Assembly: GCA_026391675.1 (NCBI GenBank)
Contig: JAPLDQ010000046.1
Coordinates: 62,001 to 126,000 of the forward strand
Length of the DNA stretch: 64,000 nucleotides
DNA from: Bacteroidota bacterium
GTDB lineage: Bacteria > Bacteroidota > Bacteroidia > Bacteroidales > JACABE01
Direction of reading: 5' to 3'
In this document: piece by piece, positions 36,229-44,552 of the stretch
How the letters are laid out: every line of letters begins with the position of its first letter
How positions within the stretch are numbered: position 1 is the stretch's first letter
Program-made: the position numbers and the translations under genes
The notes under the pieces: generated by a model
The model's input: the letters and a program-made list of their open reading frames with translations, nothing else
What the model was told of the DNA's origin: nothing
The model's database searches: none

Positions 36229-37311
36229 TTAACCTCCTATTATTTGTTTTTCTAATGCAACAACCACTTCATCCGGAGTTGGAATAATTCCGCCAAAACG
36301 TCCAAAATGTTCAACCTTTACTTTGCATTCCACTGCTAATTTAACATCTTCTATCATCTGACCCAAGCTCATCTCAACAGTTAAAATTCCTTTTATTTTA
36401 CCAACATAGTTTAATAAAGGTTTTTTAGGGAAAGGGAAAAGTGTTATAGGACGTAATAAACCGACTTTAATACCTTTGGCTCTTGCCAGTTCTACAGCTT
36501 TCTGACTGATACGTGCACTTGAGCCATAAGCTACAATAAGGTATTCAGCATCTTCACATTGAAATTCTTCGTATCTGACTTCATTTTTTTCGATTTCCAG
36601 GTATTTGTCGCGAAGGTGTGCAACGTGTTTTTCCTGTTTATGAGAATCGAGGTCTAAAGATGTTATGATATTTCTTTCTCTGTTATTCAGTTTTCCCATT
36701 GTTGACCATGGTGTATTCCTGCGGATTTCCTCTTCGGTCCAACGTGGTTTAAATTCATCCAGTTCAACTTTTTCCATCATCTGACCAATTACACCATCGC
36801 CCAGAATTAAAACAGGGTTACGGTATTTAAAAGCCAGATCGAAACCTAAACCTGCAAAATCAGCCATTTCCTGAACTGAAGAAGGGGCCAGTACTATCAA
36901 TCTGTAATCGCCATGTCCGCCACCTTTGGTTGACTGGAAATAATCGGATTGTGAAGGTTGGATTGTACCTAAACCGGGACCTCCACGAACAATATTTACT
37001 ATTAAACAAGGCAATTCAGCACCTGCTATATACGATATTCCTTCCTGTTTCAAACTAATACCGGGACTTGATGAAGAAGTCATAACTTTTTTACCACAAC
37101 TTGCACCACCATAAACCATATTTATAGCAGCAACTTCACTTTCGGCCTGTAAAACAACCATACCTGTTGTTTTCTGTGGATCCTGATACATCAGATATTC
37201 CATGATTTCGGATTGCGGAGTAATCGGATATCCGAAATAGCCATCGCAACCTGCACGAATAGCAGCTTCTGCAACAGCCTCATTACCTTTCATTAATTTC
37301 AGTTCTTTCAT
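36229..37311 (-). CDS. vorB: 2-oxoacid:ferredoxin oxidoreductase, alpha subunit (VorB-type)
   Basis: 360 residues, the VorB/KorA subunit. N-terminal KLMKGNEAVAEAAIRAGCDG, the YPITPQSEIMEYL TPP-interacting segment, SSSSPGISLKQEG and RGGPGLGTIQPSQSDYF are family signatures. VorB names the 3-methyl-2-oxobutanoate (branched-chain) enzyme, but KorA of 2-oxoglutarate oxidoreductase is close, so the substrate is open. It lies 30 bp after the ferredoxin-like subunit and 4 bp before beta. Confidence 0.92.
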   Translation of the reverse strand: MKELKLMKGNEAVAEAAIRAGCDGYFGYPITPQSEIMEYLMYQDPQKTTGMVVLQAESEVAAINMVYGGASCGKKVMTSSSSPGISLKQEGISYIAGAELPCLIVNIVRGGPGLGTIQPSQSDYFQSTKGGGHGDYRLIVLAPSSVQEMADFAGLGFDLAFKYRNPVLILGDGVIGQMMEKVELDEFKPRWTEEEIRRNTPWSTMGKLNNRERNIITSLDLDSHKQEKHVAHLRDKYLEIEKNEVRYEEFQCEDAEYLIVAYGSSARISQKAVELARAKGIKVGLLRPITLFPFPKKPLLNYVGKIKGILTVEMSLGQMIEDVKLAVECKVKVEHFGRFGGIIPTPDEVVVALEKQIIGG

Positions 37312-37341
37312 CTGTTTGTATTTAAAACTGTTTAAACATCT

Positions 37342-37563
37342 TTAATTTTTCATTCTATAAACGGTGATAACACCATCGGGACATACAATTGCGCAGTTTG
37401 CGCAACCAGTACATTCTTCATTAACGGTCTCGGTATAATGATAGCCTTTTCCGTTTACATTTTTAGCCATTGCAATAACTTCCTGCGGACATGCAGCAAT
37501 GCAAACTTCGCAACCCTTACATTTTTCGATATCAATTACAATATCCCCTTTTACTTTTGCCAT
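37342..37563 (-). CDS. Ferredoxin-like delta subunit (two 4Fe-4S clusters)
   Basis: 73 residues with two complete cluster motifs, CKGCEVCIAACP and CTGCANCAIVCP. As first gene of the operon it is the electron-transfer subunit that takes electrons from the TPP site to external ferredoxin. It makes this a four-subunit form, as in Kor/Vor complexes of anaerobes. Confidence 0.95.
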   Translation of the reverse strand: MAKVKGDIVIDIEKCKGCEVCIAACPQEVIAMAKNVNGKGYHYTETVNEECTGCANCAIVCPDGVITVYRMKN

Positions 37564-38030
37564 TTTATATATGAATTAAGTAGAATATCTTATAAAATTA
37601 TGCCATTTTTTGATGGAGCGAAATTAGAGAAAATATCTGAATTATGATTTTTTTTATTCACTTTTTTGTATCTCAAGCGCTTAAATACTTATAAATTTTT
37701 GATTGTATGTTATTTAAAAAACAAAAAAGGGGCTGTCACAATTGGCGGCTTCTTCTTTTATTTTAAATTGTCTCTGCCCGGCAAAGTCTTATTCGTTAAG
37801 AATTACTCCGGCAGTTTTCACTTAATAATTTTGTACATTTATACTTATCAACTTTAAGATTTTCTCGCTGATTTCCGCAAAGTTTAACGCAGATTTACGC
37901 TGAAATGCCTGTTTTGTCATGCTGAACGCTAGTGAGGCATCTCATTTAAATTGTATTTTTATTATATTGAGATTCCTCTCTCGCTAAAAAGCGAGATCGG
38001 AATGACAAAACTACCGACATTACTTAATAT

Positions 38031-38078
38031 CACTAAATCGCTAAATCGCCAAATCGCCAAATCACCAAATCACCAAAT
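38031..38078 (+). repeat. Six tandem 8-bp units (CRCYAAAT)
   Basis: Units CACTAAAT, CGCTAAAT, CGCCAAAT twice, CACCAAAT twice, with no spacer. Related units occur at 11178-11211 (inverted) and about 44480-44500. Confidence 0.85.
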
Positions 38079-38164
38079 CGGCATTTTTTCTTCTGAATAT
38101 TTCTAACCTCAACTTTTCAGCTTAATTAAGTTGAACCGTTAAATATACTTGCCATGCCCCGCTC

Positions 38165-38309
38165 GGCGAAGTCTTGTGCGTTCAGCCAACGCGAGGGCAG
38201 ACTTCGTCGCTATATTAACTTCTCAATAAGTTATTAGTACACTGTCTATCGTTATAAAATCTGTTACACTGAGCTTTTCTGCATAATTTCTTGCACCTTC
38301 GCTGAGCTG
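38165..38309 (+). repeat. Left direct repeat flanking the restriction-modification island
   Basis: Aligned without gaps to 42981-43125 at a constant offset of 4816 bp; I count about nine mismatches over about 145 bp. It contains CTTCGTCGCTATATTAAC, GTTATTAGTACACTGTC and TTTCTGCATAATTTCTTGCA. Confidence 0.9.
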
Positions 38310-38390
38310 GTGAAACCGTTAACAACAATAGCATTTAAACAACCAAAATTTTTATAAAGTTGTTTTCCCCAAAATATTACTTAGAATTAC

Positions 38391-38398
38391 TAAATTTG
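38391..38398 (+). promoter_or_regulatory. -7 element (TAAATTTG) for the restriction-modification operon
   Basis: TAnnTTTG match 28 bp before the ATG at 38426; it lies just inside the left direct repeat. Confidence 0.5.
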
Positions 38399-38425
38399 TG
38401 ACTTTAAATCAAAAGATAAAGAAGA

Positions 38426-40582
38426 ATGAGTTTAATAGATGCAGGCATAGAAAAAGGGCTTATTAAGTTTGACGATGACAAGAACTTCATTACTTATATT
38501 CATCAAAATAAAAAACGTAGCTTTAATAATCCTGAAGAAAAAGTTCAGGCAGAAACTTTTTTGACACTTGTTTTGAATTATGGCTATCCTGTAAACAGAA
38601 TACTTCAATTTGTATCAGTACAAATGGGTTCTGAAACTAAAGAAGCTGACATCATTGTATATGCAGACGATGATTGTGAACAAACTTACATTTTAGTTGA
38701 ATGCAAAAAAGAAGAGATTACAGACCAACAATTTAAAATTGCAGTTGATCAAGCTTACAGTTATTGTGTTGCTGAAGGTGGAAAATACGTATGGACAACT
38801 TCAAAAATAATCAATGAGTATTACGAAGTTCCGAAAGAGAAACCGAGAAGTAGAATTGCTATTCCTGATATTCCGCAATATGGTGTAAACAAGTTAGCAC
38901 CATACAAATATGTGAAAGGCGGTTTTGTTCAATCGGAAGGCGAAACAGAAACCAATGTTGTAAAAGAACCGGACTTAAACGCAAAACAAAAGTTTTTTGA
39001 ACTTGAAATAGTTAGTGAAAACGAATTAACAAAAATTTTCATTCAAGCACATCAGGCGCTTTGGGGAGGTGGACAACGCAATCCCAGTGAAGCATTTGAC
39101 GAATTAGATAAATTAATCTTCTGTAAAATTTGGGATGAAAAACATGCAAGAATAGCAGGAGAACCATACGATTTCCAACTTTTTAGAGATGAAACGCCTG
39201 AAGAATTATTGGACAGAGTAAAAAAGATTTATGCTGTTGGAGAAAAAGAAGCTCCTGAAGTTTTTACAGATGGTATTAAACTTACTGCTCAAGAAACGTT
39301 AACAATTGTGAAATACTTTCAGCGTATAAACCTTAATAAAACAGACCTTGACAGCAAAGGAAAAGCATTTGAAACTTTTATGGGAAGTTTCTTCCGTGGT
39401 GATTTTGGGCAATATTTTACACCAAGACCAATAGTGAAATTTATAGTTGATTGTTTACCAATTACTCACAAATCTAGAGTATTAGATACAAGTTGTGGTA
39501 GTGGTGGATTTCTCTTACATGCTTTAGACAAAGTAAGAGAACAAGCAAATCAGTTTTATGATTTAAACAAAGATGCTGTCGAGCATAAAGCACACTGGCA
39601 TAACTTTGCGCAGAAGAATTTATTCGGAATAGAAATCAATAATCAAATTGCAAGAACCGCTAAAATGAATATGATTATTCACGATGATGGACACACCAAT
39701 GTTATTGCATCTGATGGTCTGTTGAGTGATACAGATATGCAAGCCAAATCAAAAAACAAAGAATTTGTTTATGGAAGTTTTGATTTTATCATTACCAATC
39801 CACCTTTTGGTAGCAGCATTAAGCAAAATGAAAAGGCATATATGCACCAGTACACTCTAGCAGTAAAAGAAGTGGACTGGCTAAATACAAACGCAAGCGG
39901 CAAAGCTGTGATGCGTGACAGCCAATCTACTGAAGTTTTGTTTTTGGAACAGTGCCATAAATTCTTGACAGAACATGGATATTTGGCAATTGTTGTTCCT
40001 GATGGAATTTTAACCAACAGCAGCTTGCAATATGTTAGAGATAACATTGAAGAAATGTATCGAATAGTTGCAGTTGTTTCAATGCCACAAACGGCCTTTA
40101 GTGCTACCGGAGCAGGGGTTAAAAGTTCAGTTTTGTTTGTACGTAAACACAAAGAGAAACAAAGTGAAAAAATCAGCAATCAAAAAGAAAAATTAAAAGA
40201 GCAAGTTAAAACCGACGGTAAATATATTGACACCATTTCAACATGGGAAAAGGAAAAAGCAACTGCAATAAAAACATTAGAAGAAGAAGCTAAAAAGAAT
40301 AATCCAAAGGCAAATAAAAAAGAAATTACAGAACTGATACAGGTTGACAAATCTGCTATTCAAACTGCATTTACCGACAAAGTGAATTTATTTAAAGAAG
40401 AATTAACTGAAAAATACTTTTATATAAAACAAATGGCTTTAGACGACTATCCTATTTTTATGGCAATTGCCGAAGATATAGGCTATGATGCCACAGGACG
40501 AAGCACAAACAACAATGAACTGACTGAAATAGGGAAAGAACTTACAAAGTTCATTGCTCATATTAACAAAACAGAGAAGTAA
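38426..40582 (+). CDS. Fused nuclease / N6-adenine DNA methyltransferase (type I- or IIB-like)
   Basis: 718 residues. The N-terminus (about 40-130) is an HsdR-N-like PD-(D/E)xK nuclease domain: Asp75 in KEADIIVY and Glu92-Cys-Lys94 in LVECKK, with Gln109 in a following helix. From about 310 it is an HsdM-type methyltransferase: QYFTPRPIVKFIVD, SAM-binding DTSCGSGGF (about 354), and catalytic NPPFG (about 457). A coiled-coil C-terminus (about 570-660) can pair with HsdS. No helicase/translocase motifs are present. Nuclease-methyltransferase plus separate specificity subunit is the architecture of BcgI-type (IIB) enzymes rather than classical HsdRMS. First gene of a three-gene operon within direct repeats. 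Confidence 0.88.
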   Translation: MSLIDAGIEKGLIKFDDDKNFITYIHQNKKRSFNNPEEKVQAETFLTLVLNYGYPVNRILQFVSVQMGSETKEADIIVYADDDCEQTYILVECKKEEITDQQFKIAVDQAYSYCVAEGGKYVWTTSKIINEYYEVPKEKPRSRIAIPDIPQYGVNKLAPYKYVKGGFVQSEGETETNVVKEPDLNAKQKFFELEIVSENELTKIFIQAHQALWGGGQRNPSEAFDELDKLIFCKIWDEKHARIAGEPYDFQLFRDETPEELLDRVKKIYAVGEKEAPEVFTDGIKLTAQETLTIVKYFQRINLNKTDLDSKGKAFETFMGSFFRGDFGQYFTPRPIVKFIVDCLPITHKSRVLDTSCGSGGFLLHALDKVREQANQFYDLNKDAVEHKAHWHNFAQKNLFGIEINNQIARTAKMNMIIHDDGHTNVIASDGLLSDTDMQAKSKNKEFVYGSFDFIITNPPFGSSIKQNEKAYMHQYTLAVKEVDWLNTNASGKAVMRDSQSTEVLFLEQCHKFLTEHGYLAIVVPDGILTNSSLQYVRDNIEEMYRIVAVVSMPQTAFSATGAGVKSSVLFVRKHKEKQSEKISNQKEKLKEQVKTDGKYIDTISTWEKEKATAIKTLEEEAKKNNPKANKKEITELIQVDKSAIQTAFTDKVNLFKEELTEKYFYIKQMALDDYPIFMAIAEDIGYDATGRSTNNNELTEIGKELTKFIAHINKTEK

Positions 40583-40638
40583 TTGATCAGATAAATCGGA
40601 AATTCCGATTTATCTGTTTGAACAAATAAACTGAAAAA

Positions 40639-41499
40639 ATGAAACAACAAAATGCCATTCAACTTTTTGAAGATAAAAAGGTAAGAACGCTGTGGAATGA
40701 AGAACAAGAGAAATGGTATATATCTATTATTGATGTAATTGAAATATTAACCAACAGCGATAGACCAAGGAAATATTGGAGTGATTTGAAAGCCAAACTA
40801 AAAAAAGAAGGTAGTGAGTTGTCCGAAAAAATCGGACAACTGAAAATGCAATCGGCAGATGGTAAATTTTATCTGACTGATGTTGCCGACACAGAACAAC
40901 TTTTTAGGCTTATTCAGTCCATTCCTTCGCCTAAAGCTGAACCTTTTAAACTTTGGTTAGCACAATTAGCTTCAGAACGTTTAGACGAAATGCAAGACCC
41001 CGAATTAACTATTGACAGGGCTTTAGCGCAATATTTACAATTAGGCTATTCAGAAAACTGGATTAACCAACGCATCAAAAGCATCGAAATACGAAAAGAA
41101 TTAACCGATGAATGGAAAAAAAGAGGATTAAAAGAAGGACAGCAATTTGCAAGTCTTACCGATATTATTACCAAAGCTTGGGCAGGGAAGACTACTAAAG
41201 AATATAAAATACTGAAAGGCTTAAAAAAAGAAAACCTGCGCGACAATATGACCAATACCGAACTCATATTGAATATGCTAGCCGAAGCTTCTACCAAAGA
41301 CATTTCGCAAGCCGTAAAACCTAAAGACTTTGAAGCCAGTAAAAAAGTTGCAAAACAGGGTGGTAATGTAGCAAAGGTAGCTATGATAGAACTCGAAGCC
41401 AAAACAGGGAGAAAAGTAGTTAGCCCATTAAATGCAAAATCAATTTTACCCGAAAATAATACTGCTAAAAAACTTAACCCCAAAAAGCCTAAAAAGTAA
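40639..41499 (+). CDS. BRO-N / DinD-like protein inside the restriction-modification operon
   Basis: 286 residues. The N-terminal 110 residues look like a BRO-N (phage antirepressor-type) DNA-binding domain (FEDKKVRTLWNEEQEKWYIS; KYWSDLKAKLKKEG). The C-terminal half contains a KGLKKENLRDNMTNTELILN segment that resembles the conserved C-terminal part of E. coli DinD, a RecA-inhibiting SOS protein. The tail is Lys-rich. It overlaps the hsdS start by one base (TAATG) and lies 56 bp after the nuclease-methyltransferase gene. Such genes are often found between hsdM and hsdS; the role may be control or anti-recombination, which is inference. Confidence 0.72.
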   Translation: MKQQNAIQLFEDKKVRTLWNEEQEKWYISIIDVIEILTNSDRPRKYWSDLKAKLKKEGSELSEKIGQLKMQSADGKFYLTDVADTEQLFRLIQSIPSPKAEPFKLWLAQLASERLDEMQDPELTIDRALAQYLQLGYSENWINQRIKSIEIRKELTDEWKKRGLKEGQQFASLTDIITKAWAGKTTKEYKILKGLKKENLRDNMTNTELILNMLAEASTKDISQAVKPKDFEASKKVAKQGGNVAKVAMIELEAKTGRKVVSPLNAKSILPENNTAKKLNPKKPKK

Positions 41500-42962
41500 T
41501 GAGCAGTTATACAATTTCAAATTCACTCAATCCTCAACGGATTTTTATTTTGCAAAAAAGCGAATTGGAAAAACGCCTTGATCCATTCTTTTATATTCCT
41601 GAATTATTAGAACTTGAAAAGAAGATATTAACCAAGAAGCCTAAGAAATTAAGAGATTACGTTGTAAGTATTTCAAGCGGAGCAACACCAAAGACGACCG
41701 AAAGCGAATTGTATTATGCAGAAAAAGAAAATGGCATACCGTTTTTAAGAGTTCAAAATCTTTCGCCAACCGGTGTTTTGGAATTTGACGACTGCAAATA
41801 CATAAACCATAAAACACATAACGGAATGTTGAAACGAAGTCAGGTTTCAGCAGGAGATTTATTGGTAAAAATTACAGGCGTTGGGCGAATGGCAGTTGCT
41901 TCCGTTGCACCTGATGGATTTATCGGTAATATCAATCAACACGTTTGTGTGATCAAAACAGGAAGCAAAGAAATTAGTGAAACACTTGCAGCCTTTCTAA
42001 ATTCTGACATTGGCGAAAAATTAGCAAGCCGAAGAAGTACCGGTGGAACAAGACCAGCATTAGATTATCCTGCATTGCTTTCTATTCCAATTATTCAAGA
42101 TAAACGGATTCTACAAATCACGAATAAAGTAATTGAACAAAAACAAAAAAATGAAGCAGAAGCAGAAAAAATATTAGCTAGCATTGATAATATCTTAATG
42201 AAAGAGTTAGGCATAACCTTACCTATCCAACCCGAGAATATTATAAAAAACAGAATTTTTATTTCTACCTATAAACAATTATCTGGAAATAGATATGACC
42301 CTTTTTATTATAAAAGTTATTTTGTTGAATTAGAAAATTGCATAAATAAAAGTAAATATAAATTGATAAAACTTTCATCAGTTTGTGATTTACAAAATGG
42401 CTATGCTTTTAAAAGTTCTGACTATACAGAATTTTCCGAAACACTTAATGTTCGAATGAGCAATATCAGACCAAATAATGTATTTGACCCAGACTACAAT
42501 CCACGATATTTACCAAATGAATATGCAGAAACCTACAAAGATTTTTTGCTTATTGATGGAGATGTAATTATTGCAATGACTGATATGGCTGGAGACCCTA
42601 AAATACTTGGTGTTCCAACTATTATTTCAAATTCAAATGACAGAAAATTATTGCTAAACCAAAGAGTGGGTAAACTATTTGACTTTAATACAAGCATAAT
42701 AAATATAGGTTATTTAAAAGAAATTCTTGGTGCAAGAATGGTAAAAGAATATTACAATAAAATGGGTGCAAGGGGTGTTCAAATTAATATTAGCAGTGAG
42801 CAAATATTATCTGCAAGAATTCCAGTTCCACCGCTTGACAAACAAAGTGAAATTGTAAAACACATTACAGATATACGACAACAAGCCCAGCAGCTTAAAG
42901 ACAAAACGAAAAAACTCCTGAAAAAAGCGAGTGATGAAATTGAAGAAATTCTTTTAAACTAA
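41499..42962 (+). CDS. hsdS: Restriction-modification specificity subunit HsdS
   Basis: 487 residues with two target-recognition domains. TRD1 is about 45-200 (LRDYVVSISSGATPK, GIPFLRVQNLSP, STGGTRPALDYPALL); a conserved helix follows (about 205-245). TRD2 is about 285-450 (KLSSVCDLQNGYAFKSSDY, ARGVQINISSEQI, PVPPLDKQSEI) with a C-terminal coiled coil. Two TRDs predict an asymmetric bipartite recognition site. It guides the fused nuclease-methyltransferase upstream. It ends 18 bp before the right flanking direct repeat. Confidence 0.92.
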   Translation: MSSYTISNSLNPQRIFILQKSELEKRLDPFFYIPELLELEKKILTKKPKKLRDYVVSISSGATPKTTESELYYAEKENGIPFLRVQNLSPTGVLEFDDCKYINHKTHNGMLKRSQVSAGDLLVKITGVGRMAVASVAPDGFIGNINQHVCVIKTGSKEISETLAAFLNSDIGEKLASRRSTGGTRPALDYPALLSIPIIQDKRILQITNKVIEQKQKNEAEAEKILASIDNILMKELGITLPIQPENIIKNRIFISTYKQLSGNRYDPFYYKSYFVELENCINKSKYKLIKLSSVCDLQNGYAFKSSDYTEFSETLNVRMSNIRPNNVFDPDYNPRYLPNEYAETYKDFLLIDGDVIIAMTDMAGDPKILGVPTIISNSNDRKLLLNQRVGKLFDFNTSIINIGYLKEILGARMVKEYYNKMGARGVQINISSEQILSARIPVPPLDKQSEIVKHITDIRQQAQQLKDKTKKLLKKASDEIEEILLN

Positions 42963-42980
42963 ACAATATGTTACCCGCCC

Positions 42981-43125
42981 GGTGAAGTATTGTGCGGTTA
43001 GCCAAAGCGAGGGCAGACTTCGTCGCTATATTAACTTCTCAATAAGTTATTAGTACACTGTCTATCGTTATAATATCTTTTACACTAAGCTTTTCTGCAT
43101 AATTTCTTGCATCTTCGCTGAGCTT
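42981..43125 (+). repeat. Right direct repeat flanking the restriction-modification island
   Basis: Gap-free match to 38165-38309 with about nine differences. See the left repeat. It starts right after hsdS. Confidence 0.9.
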
Positions 43126-43134
43126 GGGACATAC

Positions 43135-43164
43135 AAAAAAAGGCTGTCTCAAATTTGACAGCCT
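43135..43164 (-). terminator. Terminator of the DUF6261 gene
   Basis: AGGCTGTC/GACAGCCT stem with an 8-base loop; on the minus strand it is followed by a run of seven Ts. Similar stems (GGCTGTC/GACAGCC) occur at 58684-58706. Confidence 0.85.
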
Positions 43165-43176
43165 CCTTCTTTTATT

Positions 43177-43914
43177 TTATACTTTCTCTGTTACAAACGC
43201 AGCATCGTCTTTCGCACTTTTAGCTTTACGTTTAGCGATTATTTCTTTCGAATTTACAATGCGGTGGTTCATTTCTGTTACAAAATCTTTGTATTGACTT
43301 TCGCCATTTACCAAAATCAAAGCATTGATTAAGTTTATTATTTCCTGATATTGTTTATCTATTTCGATACGGACCTGTTTCATACGAAGCGTGGTTTTTG
43401 CAGATTCTTCGTTGTAACGTTCGTTCTTTATATTTTCAAATTTGAGGTTGCCGGCTTTAAGTTCTTCAACCCAATCGGTAATAGCCAGTAAATTAATTTC
43501 AGCAGCATGGTTTTCATTCAATTCTTTATACAATGAATTGATTTTTGCAGTTTCTTCATTATATGCTTCAGAAGTAAGATTTCCATAAGTATCAAAAATA
43601 ATCATCAGTTTTTTAGCGGCTTCGGCTTTTGCCGGAACAAAATGATTACAGGCTGCTTTCACAGTATCGCACAAGCCGCGGAAAATCTGATCGCGATGTG
43701 AATCGGCATTGACCAATGCATCAGTCTGAGAATTTTTAGTGATATATACCAACGCTTCGCTTTCTTCGGTATATTTTGACAGATAGTTTTGAAACCGGGC
43801 ATCAATACCCAGTGCCAGGGCTGTAGATTTTTCTACCAGATTTTTAAATTCGGTCTGAAACTGATAATGTTCAGCGTTGCGAAGACTTACTAAATGGATG
43901 TTGTTGATTTTCAT
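43177..43914 (-). CDS. DUF6261 family protein
   Basis: 245 residues, no signal peptide or membrane segment; almost entirely helical and charged. The N-terminus (INNIHLVSLRNAEHYQF) and the HRDQIFRGLCDTVKAACNHF segment match the DUF6261 family as I recall it. This family is frequent and often multi-copy in Bacteroidota and has no known activity. It is a single transcription unit between the restriction-modification island and a repeat-rich region. Confidence 0.8.
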   Translation of the reverse strand: MKINNIHLVSLRNAEHYQFQTEFKNLVEKSTALALGIDARFQNYLSKYTEESEALVYITKNSQTDALVNADSHRDQIFRGLCDTVKAACNHFVPAKAEAAKKLMIIFDTYGNLTSEAYNEETAKINSLYKELNENHAAEINLLAITDWVEELKAGNLKFENIKNERYNEESAKTTLRMKQVRIEIDKQYQEIINLINALILVNGESQYKDFVTEMNHRIVNSKEIIAKRKAKSAKDDAAFVTEKV

Positions 43915-43980
43915 AATTTCTAAGTATTAAATTATTTATTTGAGATTTGATAGTCCTAGTTATCCGCTTTTAATTAATAA

Positions 43981-44064
43981 AGTGAGAATCTTTCACCGTG
44001 CCCTCGTTGGACCGTTCTCATTAGTGAGAATCATTCACCGTGCCCTCGTTGGAATGTTCTCAAT
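43981..44064 (+). repeat. 42-bp tandem repeat, two copies
   Basis: Units at 43981-44022 and 44023-44064 differ at about four positions. Each starts with GTGAGAATC and ends with GTTCTCA, so each carries a GAGAA/TTCTC inverted end; the centre is CACCGTGCCCTCGTTGG. A degenerate third start follows (TTAGAATCCATGCC). Confidence 0.88.
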
Positions 44065-44200
44065 AATTAGAATCCATGCCTGAGCACTAATTTAATGATT
44101 CACATTAATGAAACTGCCTGCCTGAGTCCTCGATCTGCTATTTGCTTTAATATATAGCATTGTAATAAAATTATGTTCCAAAAATATATAAATAAATAAC

Positions 44201-44234
44201 AACAAAAAATACCTTAATTAAGGTATTTTTTGTT
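44201..44234. terminator. 34-bp perfect palindrome, terminator-like
   Basis: AACAAAAAATACCTTAA and its exact complement with no loop. Runs of A and T at its ends allow it to terminate transcription on either strand, but no gene ends near it on the plus strand and the DUF6261 gene starts 287 bp away in the other direction. Confidence 0.55.
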
Positions 44235-44345
44235 AAATAATAGGAGGTGTATTTAAAGTTATGAGTTATAAATTATGAATTATAAGTTATTGTTACTGAA
44301 TCAAATTTCCGGTTTCCAAATTCCTTATTCCTAATTGATACTATT

Positions 44346-44505
44346 TGATTTGTAACATAAAGTATTTGAGGGCAGTCCGGCTACGTAGAGATAACAGTTC
44401 ATAGAGTAGAATTGAAGTACTCAATCACTTATCTGTGATAATCATTAACAATCCGTGTCATCAGTGTGCTATTTTAAATAATTCACCAAATCGCAAAATT
44501 ACAAA
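44346..44505 (+). repeat. Copy 3 of the mosaic dispersed repeat
   Basis: Aligned with 34592-34735: GTATTTGAGG, CTACGTAGAGATAACAG, TAATCATTAACAATCCG and GTGTGCTATTTTAAATAA occur in order, followed by AAATCGC-type units. A 16-bp insertion separates the AGATAACAG and AAGTACT parts. Confidence 0.7.
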
Positions 44506-44552
44506 ATTAAAGAATCGTCACATTCCCCATGTTTTCTGCCTGATCCATTAAG

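Larger units (their letters stand above)
37564..38425. other. 862-bp repeat-rich region left of the restriction-modification island
   Basis: No gene is supported. It has a terminator-like GGGGCTGTCAC segment (about 37729), an inverted block 37915-38005 with ends TGTCAT...AATGACA and an inner CTCGCT/AGCGAG hairpin, six 8-bp units of AAATCGCC type (38031-38078), mosaic repeat sequence (38080-38160), and the left 145-bp direct repeat (38165-38309). The promoter of the island lies at 38391-38398. Confidence 0.7.
43915..44552. other. 638-bp repeat-rich intergenic region
   Basis: No gene. Contents in order: a 42-bp tandem duplication (43981-44064), a 34-bp perfect palindrome (44201-44234), and copy 3 of the mosaic dispersed repeat (44346-44505). 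Confidence 0.75.

Noticed and set aside
38031-38078. Possible CRISPR array from the 8-bp tandem units
   Set aside because: Units are 8 bp with no spacers and no cas genes are nearby; the 42-bp repeat at 43981 also has no spacers.
38165-43125. Composite transposon or integrative element around the restriction-modification genes
   Set aside because: No transposase, integrase or terminal inverted repeats found; the flanking repeats are direct, and I report them only as recombination substrates.
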